A program made the position numbers and the translations under genes. Below, piece by piece: positions 6,328-10,437 of a stretch of 10,437 nucleotides of DNA. Source of the stretch: Candidatus Poseidoniaceae archaeon. GTDB taxonomy: Archaea > Thermoplasmatota > Poseidoniia > Poseidoniales > Poseidoniaceae. Under the pieces are notes generated by a model, which saw only the letters and a list, made by a program, of their open reading frames with translations, was not told the DNA's origin and did no database searches. The stretch is taken from NCBI GenBank assembly GCA_022451765.1, contig JAKUNY010000024.1:1-10437 (forward strand), written 5' to 3'. The first letter of the stretch is position 1. Each line of letters starts with the position of its first letter.

Positions 6328-6719
6328 ACCAATTGAACATCCGAAGCAGCACTAAGTTCGATGACGCCAGGAGGGCCACTCCATGTCATCCAATCCGAAT
6401 AACCCTCGAGGAGCATTTCATGAGCGTTCTCTTTCGTGACACCGTTCGCTGCTTGCGAACCTGTTGAACAGTAAACCTTGGAAGCTCCTGAGGTGATGGT
6501 GTTCAACATATCGTAAATCATACCATCCGGAATCGATCCTTTTTCATTTACGGATTGAATGAAAGCGGCATGAATCATTTTTACTCCATCTGCTGCAAAG
6601 AAAACGTCCACATCGTAGCCATCGTTAATGGCTTGTGCTGCGCAGGCTATGCCAACAATGCACTTTCTGAGATCAACGTCCGGGTCTGTTACAATTTTGA
6701 TGAAGAATTTCTTGCTCAT
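6321..6719 (-). CDS. DsrE-like small protein
   Basis: From ATG 6719 the protein is 132 residues, the usual DsrE/DsrF/TusD size. It opens with a strand (KKFFIKIVTDPDV), then a helix containing Cys20 and Cys26 (CIVGIACAAQAINDGYDV), a strand (VDVFFAADGV at 38-46) and VYCSTGSQAANGV at 83-94. Cys84 there occupies the position of the central Cys used in sulfur relay by some members. The fold match is reasonable; a sulfur-transfer role is known only for some relatives and is inferred here. ATG 6719 is preferred over ATG 6752 because a GAGGTG ribosome site sits five bases upstream and because the longer form would place a TATA-like sequence inside the coding region. It ends 7 bases inside the convergent 104-residue gene and follows the surface protein gene on the same strand. 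Confidence 0.75.
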   Translation of the reverse strand: MSKKFFIKIVTDPDVDLRKCIVGIACAAQAINDGYDVDVFFAADGVKMIHAAFIQSVNEKGSIPDGMIYDMLNTITSGASKVYCSTGSQAANGVTKENAHEMLLEGYSDWMTWSGPPGVIELSAASDVQLVY

Positions 6720-6724
6720 GCCCC

Positions 6725-6730
6725 CACCTC
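6725..6730 (-). promoter_or_regulatory. Shine-Dalgarno GAGGTG for the DsrE-like gene, inside a hairpin
   Basis: On the minus strand GAGGTG ends five bases before the ATG at 6719. It overlaps a short inverted repeat, CCACC-CCGA-GGTGG (6724-6737), so in RNA most of the ribosome site would be paired. The site decides the start of the gene. Confidence 0.55.
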
Positions 6731-6737
6731 GGGGTGG

Positions 6738-6748
6738 TAATATTTGAG
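6738..6748 (-). promoter_or_regulatory. Possible TATA box for the DsrE-like gene
   Basis: The minus strand reads CTCAAATATTA here, centred about 24 bases before the ATG at 6719. If used, the transcript would start at or very near that ATG and would lack the GAGGTG site. Which mode operates cannot be decided from sequence; the gene may also be read through from the surface protein gene. Confidence 0.35.
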
Positions 6749-6762
6749 TCATTGTGGCATTT

Positions 6763-9486
6763 CTACTTGTCTCGGCTCAGGTAATCTTCTCCGTAATACG
6801 CCCACTGCTCCATGGTCCATCCGGCTGGTAATCCCTCAGGAGGAAGAGGCGGAGCGCTAGGAAGAGGTTGAGGTATTGGTGGTGCTATGAAGTCAAATTC
6901 TTGCTCTATTGACGTCTTCTTTCGTAGGATTCCTACCATCAGTAGTACGAGTACAAGGAGTCCAAGACCAATCAGTGGGAAGGCATCACCCTCAGTAGAT
7001 TGATTTGAAGCAAGATGCTTGGAAGAATCGTTTGGATAAGCATCGGTTTGGTCGGACCATCCATCACCATCAGAATCCAAACATCCAACGTAGTCCTCTA
7101 CAGATGTGCCAAATGTTTCTGGACAATCATCAGAGAGGTTTGTCCCCTGTTGGTCAGCGTATCCATCTCCATCCTGATCCGACCAGAATCGAGCATCGTT
7201 GACGTATGCGTCGGACCGGTCTTCCCAGCCGTCTCCATCCACATCAGGACAGCCATATCGATTGACTGAAGAAAGACCGTAAATTTCTGGGCAGCTGTCT
7301 GGTGTTACTCCTTGCGGATTATCACCGTAGCCGTCACCATCTGCATCACTGTGCTGCGTTGGTTCTTGGGGTAAGTCATCGTTCAGATCCGACCATCCAT
7401 CGCTATCTGAATCCTCACACCCAAAAAAGTCCTCTGTTGATGTACCTGGAACACCAAGGCAGTCGTCCCCTTGATATCCATCAACCGCATCTCCAAAGCC
7501 GTCACCATCTTCGTCGGAATGTTGTGAGGATTCATTGGGGAAGGCATCATTGAGATTTGACCAACCATCCCCATCCGCATCTGGGCAACCGAACGAGTCT
7601 TCAGTCGAATCGCCTGCAACATTCACGCAAGCATCGCCTTCGAAACCGTCTAGATTGTCACCATAACCATCCTCATCTGAATCAATCCACTGTGTTGACT
7701 CTGCAGGGAACACATCGATGGAATCACTGTACCCGTCCGAATCGTAATCACTACACCCAAGTTGAGATCCCATGGAACTTGACCCAGAACTCAATGGGCA
7801 ATCATCAACATCATCGCTGAATCCATCGTTGTCATCGTCCATGTCTTCAGTCGCATCCTCGCATCCGTCTCCATCGACGTCGTTTTGATTGTTTGAGAAG
7901 AAGCCAAGAGAGCGTTGTGGACACAAATCCACACTCGCTGTCGATGGGGCACAAGCCCAAGAACTGCTCACCTCATTTGCATCGCAAATACGGTCATTGT
8001 CATCATCAACATCTTCCATTGAGTCTTGACAGCCGTCACCATCATAGTCGGTTGAGACTGAGGACGTCCACCCTAAGTCACCAACCGGGCAAAGATCTGA
8101 GCCATCGCTGATGCCGTCGTTGTCGTCATCCAAATCTTCTGTCGCATCGAAACACCCATCTCCATCATCATCATTTGCGAGTGATGATGTCCACGCTAGC
8201 TGCCCTTGAGCGCATTGGTCGTTCACATCGACGACCAAATCATTGTCATCATCAGCATCACAGACATCGCCCATCGAATCGTTGTCATAGTTGGCTTGAA
8301 GTGGATTTGCGATGCTTGGACAATTGTCAACTTCATCCCCAACACCATCGCCGTCTTCATCGGTGTATGGATCGATTCGAACAACCTCATCTTGACCGTT
8401 ATCAGCGTAGTAGAGGTGACCGTTTGGTCCGACTTCTAACCCCATAATTGAGGTAGCAGTTGTTTGAATTTTGTCGAGTTGGACAGCGCTCTTTCCATCG
8501 GAGGCCAAGTCATAAGCGACAATCTTTCCATTACCATTTTCCGAGACAAAGAGTTGTCCATCAGCAAGCGCAATACCGGAAGGTAGGTTTAGGCCAGTTG
8601 CTAAGATTCCCCATTCCACACCACCAATACGAGAATATTCAGCCAATGGCTCAAGTCGCGACGCATCGTCCATGATGTTGGTTGATGTGGTCGTTGGGTC
8701 GTCTGTATTGACCCAAACGACGCGATTTGCGCCAGCATCTGCGATGTAGAGAATCCCGTTTGATTTGTCCATGACCATGTGGCTCGGTGTTCCATAGGAA
8801 TGCGTAAGTTGAACGTCGGAGTATCTACGGACGATACCGTCTGAGTGATCGTGCTCACCAGTGTCATGGTCTTCTTGGAAATCATAACGAACAAGCTCAC
8901 CGTAATACCCATCGTTGTACCAGTACACGTTGTCATAGTCATGAGCGATTCCAACACCATACGGTGACTCATGGAGCATATCGATGTGACTACCGAGCAA
9001 GCCGTTGCCAGTGTTTTGGTTTTCGATGGCAAAGTGGCTCAAGGACGATGGCCACAGCGCCGGACCCATGAAATTATTTGGATTTGCTTGGCCGTCGTAG
9101 GTATTCCTCGATTCTTGTGCTGAACCCCATTGGTAGTCAAATTCAGGGTGATAGGCGCCGAATGAAATTGCGCTTACCTCTTCTAAGAAGTGATTCCTAT
9201 GTGAATCGGCTCGGTTCTGCGAGGTTTGGTTTTCGAGCCCGGTGTTCTCAACAATGGTGATTGTGTCCGTTGCTCGATTTGCTATCCACAACTCATTTGC
9301 TCGACCTGGATGAAATTCTAAGTCCCGGGGATCGTCGAGGTAATCCGATGAATCAGCGATGGTGACCTCATTAAACCCAACACCAAATTGCTCCACAATT
9401 TCTGATTCTTTTGCTTCTGAAGCATACGACGGCATCGAAAAGAGAAGCAACAAAATGGCGAGGACGATAACCCGTCTTCTCAGCAT
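6763..9486 (-). CDS. Large surface protein: beta-propeller (NHL-like), thrombospondin type 3-like Asp repeats, C-terminal membrane anchor
   Basis: From ATG 9486 the protein is 907 residues. Residues 1-22 (MLRRRVIVLAILLLLFSMPSYA) form a clear signal peptide. NHL/propeller-like strips lie at about 50-82, 174-203, 233-263, 301-327 and 346-374, with motifs such as LYIADAGANRVVWVNTD and LFVSENGNGKIVAYDL. From 375 to about 824 come Asp-rich calcium-binding-type repeats (DxDGDGxxDxxD) in two classes, followed by a membrane helix at about 835-854 with RKK on its inner side. A Pro-rich cytoplasmic tail then ends in GWTMEQWAYYGEDYL. The protein should sit on the outside of the cell, anchored by its C-terminus, with a Ca-stabilised stalk holding the propeller away from the membrane; ligand unknown. 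ATG 9525 would add 13 residues before the signal peptide and cover a TATA-like box, so 9486 is preferred. An adhesion, envelope or substrate-binding role is inference. Confidence 0.88.
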   Translation of the reverse strand: MLRRRVIVLAILLLLFSMPSYASEAKESEIVEQFGVGFNEVTIADSSDYLDDPRDLEFHPGRANELWIANRATDTITIVENTGLENQTSQNRADSHRNHFLEEVSAISFGAYHPEFDYQWGSAQESRNTYDGQANPNNFMGPALWPSSLSHFAIENQNTGNGLLGSHIDMLHESPYGVGIAHDYDNVYWYNDGYYGELVRYDFQEDHDTGEHDHSDGIVRRYSDVQLTHSYGTPSHMVMDKSNGILYIADAGANRVVWVNTDDPTTTSTNIMDDASRLEPLAEYSRIGGVEWGILATGLNLPSGIALADGQLFVSENGNGKIVAYDLASDGKSAVQLDKIQTTATSIMGLEVGPNGHLYYADNGQDEVVRIDPYTDEDGDGVGDEVDNCPSIANPLQANYDNDSMGDVCDADDDNDLVVDVNDQCAQGQLAWTSSLANDDDGDGCFDATEDLDDDNDGISDGSDLCPVGDLGWTSSVSTDYDGDGCQDSMEDVDDDNDRICDANEVSSSWACAPSTASVDLCPQRSLGFFSNNQNDVDGDGCEDATEDMDDDNDGFSDDVDDCPLSSGSSSMGSQLGCSDYDSDGYSDSIDVFPAESTQWIDSDEDGYGDNLDGFEGDACVNVAGDSTEDSFGCPDADGDGWSNLNDAFPNESSQHSDEDGDGFGDAVDGYQGDDCLGVPGTSTEDFFGCEDSDSDGWSDLNDDLPQEPTQHSDADGDGYGDNPQGVTPDSCPEIYGLSSVNRYGCPDVDGDGWEDRSDAYVNDARFWSDQDGDGYADQQGTNLSDDCPETFGTSVEDYVGCLDSDGDGWSDQTDAYPNDSSKHLASNQSTEGDAFPLIGLGLLVLVLLMVGILRKKTSIEQEFDFIAPPIPQPLPSAPPLPPEGLPAGWTMEQWAYYGEDYLSRDK
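7015..7755 (-). repeat. 168-bp (56-residue) in-frame tandem repeats, about 4.4 copies
   Basis: Inside the surface protein the unit opens with C-x-D-x-D-x-DG-(W/Y)-S and contains D-x-DGDG(F/Y)GD and a second Cys. The first Cys of each unit falls at residues 578, 634, 690, 746 and 802 of the 907-residue form, an exact spacing of 56 residues. The fifth unit is cut short just before the membrane anchor. Protein conservation is high, while the DNA copies have diverged clearly at silent positions. Confidence 0.85.
7786..8253 (-). repeat. 41-residue (123-bp) in-frame tandem repeats, 3 copies plus a partial
   Basis: Inside the surface protein, before the 56-residue array, the unit begins DDDND and contains DxC(P/A), LGWTSS-like and YDGDGC-xDxxED segments. 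The Asn of DDDND recurs at residues 415, 456, 497 and 553. The first two intervals are 41 residues. The third is 56 because of a 15-residue insertion with an extra Cys around SSSWACAPS. The family resemblance is to thrombospondin type 3 repeats. Confidence 0.8.
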
Positions 9487-9507
9487 GAAAGAACCTGAAT
9501 TCTCACA

Positions 9508-9520
9508 CATATCATATCTT
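9508..9520 (-). promoter_or_regulatory. TATA-like box for the surface protein gene
   Basis: The minus strand reads AAGATATGATATG, centred about 28 bases before ATG 9486. This fits an archaeal promoter with transcription starting at or near the start codon, and it argues against ATG 9525 or 9510 as the start. It lies in the 78-base gap after the membrane protein gene, suggesting that the surface protein is transcribed independently. Confidence 0.5.
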
Positions 9521-9564
9521 GCCAAAGCGGTGCAGCACTGTTTGAGCTTCGTCCGCTCCGACCT

Positions 9565-10425
9565 TCATTCGGATTCATCTGTTGGATTGTCGTGGAGACT
9601 TAGCCGGAGAACACATGCAGCAAGTGCTGCTGATAGGATAAAGAGTGCCGCTCCTGTATATCCAGGGATTCCAATCCCAACGCGAATAATGACTGTGGAG
9701 AGAATAAATCCGGTGTTTCGTGCTAGTTGGGGGAAATCTGTGATGTGGCGATAGGATGCGAGCAGTATAACAATGTCAGAGACGATTAACCAAGTGAAGA
9801 AATCGGAGAAGAAGACGGTTCGACTCAGTCCAGTATCGCCGTCAACAACACCCGTTAGCCAAGTGGTGAAAGAATACAATGCCACGAATATGTAGACCAC
9901 TGCCAAACCACAGGCAAGGTGTTTCTTTTGTTGCACGAATGCCCGAACCGATTCATCTTGTTGAGTAGGTTTCTTTGCTACAGAGGTTTGGTGTCGAAAA
10001 TACAACGCAGTCCCGAACAGGATAACGAACGCCACAGCCTCCATGGCGATGAATGCTACATCAGCGTCAATGGAAACGTTGTCTGCGTCACCAATGTCAG
10101 CAAGATTCTTGAAAATATCTCGAACGACAAGGAGTGTTACAACCTCGAATTGTTTTCCAATCGAATTGGAGAAAGATTCAGGAATTGCTCGTATCAATTC
10201 GTAAACTTCGTAGGCTAGGATAATGGAAAATGGGGTGTAAAGTGCATCGAGATAAGAATCTATGAAGGAGTCCAAATCTGAGGATTCAATAAAACTTAGA
10301 TCATACAATACGCAGAACAATAGGTGCAAAAGGAAGCCCAAAATTGCGAAGTTAATCGCAATACGTCTCAAGAACGCATCAGTGTTTTGACCGAGGAAAA
10401 ACTCGTGTATACGTTGCGAATTCAC
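9565..10425 (-). CDS. Polytopic membrane protein of unknown function
   Basis: The 286-residue protein has about six or seven hydrophobic helices, at roughly 22-42, 60-78, 122-143, 169-191, 207-225, 237-253 and 256-275. Between helices 2 and 3 is a well-formed amphipathic stretch (about 73-111) including YEVYELIRAIPESFSNSIGK and FEVVTLLVVRDIFKNL. This reads like the conserved core of an uncharacterised membrane family also seen in bacteria, but I cannot name it. A Lys/Gln-rich cytoplasmic-type loop (about 144-168) separates the two halves. The start is taken as GTG 10425: an in-frame TGA lies at 10435-10437 and there is no ATG before residue 128. No catalytic motif is visible; transport, channel or sensing roles are all open. 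The protein ends in a polar acidic tail. Confidence 0.78.
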   Translation of the reverse strand: MNSQRIHEFFLGQNTDAFLRRIAINFAILGFLLHLLFCVLYDLSFIESSDLDSFIDSYLDALYTPFSIILAYEVYELIRAIPESFSNSIGKQFEVVTLLVVRDIFKNLADIGDADNVSIDADVAFIAMEAVAFVILFGTALYFRHQTSVAKKPTQQDESVRAFVQQKKHLACGLAVVYIFVALYSFTTWLTGVVDGDTGLSRTVFFSDFFTWLIVSDIVILLASYRHITDFPQLARNTGFILSTVIIRVGIGIPGYTGAALFILSAALAACVLRLSLHDNPTDESE

Positions 10426-10437
10426 AAGTTTAGTTCA

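Noticed and set aside
6720..6740. The CCACC/GGTGG hairpin as an intrinsic terminator of the surface protein gene
   Set aside because: No T-run follows it, and archaeal termination relies on T-tracts rather than stable hairpins; it is also immediately next to a start codon.
7557..8111. Plus-strand open frames rich in His and Arg opposite the repeat region
   Set aside because: They are the antisense reading of the repetitive Asp/Gly codons; the periodicity belongs to the real minus-strand gene.
7015..8253. Regularly spaced DNA repeats considered as a CRISPR array
   Set aside because: The period is 123 or 168 bases, the repeats are in frame and protein-coding, copies differ at silent sites, and there are no unique spacers.
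9359..9754. 131-codon plus-strand open frame across the gap between the surface protein and membrane protein genes
   Set aside because: It is antisense to a signal peptide region and a membrane protein end, has no ribosome site or recognisable domain, and covers a likely promoter.

Overview
The window most likely comes from an uncultured marine planktonic archaeon of the Marine Group II type (Candidatus Poseidoniales, Thermoplasmatota). This rests on gene content recalled from that group, not on a phylogenetic test. The pointers are: a large secreted, membrane-anchored surface protein with a beta-propeller, many thrombospondin type 3-like Asp repeats and a short cytoplasmic tail with a GWTMEQWxxYG motif; a small acidic protein ending in an aromatic EWFQDDDGYWWYR module; a tungsten-type aldehyde:ferredoxin oxidoreductase family enzyme; a cofactor-dependent phosphoglycerate mutase; a JAMM metalloprotease; very tight gene packing; and AT-rich TATA-like boxes about 24-28 bases before several start codons, as expected for archaeal leaderless transcripts.

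Layout. 1-1163 (+): the C-terminal part of an S15-type (X-Pro dipeptidyl-peptidase/CocE-like) hydrolase, open only after an in-frame TAG near the window edge, followed by a single-domain response-regulator receiver. 1171-1893 (-): an acidic protein of unknown function. 1973-2713 (+): a JAMM/MPN metalloprotease. 2698-5933 (-): a compact three-gene cluster transcribed in the order phosphoglycerate mutase, AOR-family oxidoreductase, DUF1499-like lipid- or membrane-associated protein. 6013-6327 (+): a small protein of unknown function. 6321-6719 (-): a DsrE-like small protein. 6763-9486 (-): the large TSP3-repeat surface protein. 9565-10425 (-): a polytopic membrane protein of unknown function.

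How the genes may work together. The clearest functional unit is the phosphoglycerate mutase/oxidoreductase pair, whose coding regions overlap. If the oxidoreductase is a glyceraldehyde-3-phosphate:ferredoxin oxidoreductase (one branch of the AOR family), its product 3-phosphoglycerate is exactly the substrate of the mutase beside it, so the cluster would encode two consecutive steps of lower glycolysis. This is an inference that phylogeny could settle. No mobile element, CRISPR array, tRNA or rRNA gene was seen, and no gene-free stretch exceeds about 110 bases. I do not see a clearly new multi-gene defence or mobile system. The most unusual structures are the two-class, strictly periodic repeat architecture of the surface protein, the broken S15 gene and the mutase-oxidoreductase coupling.
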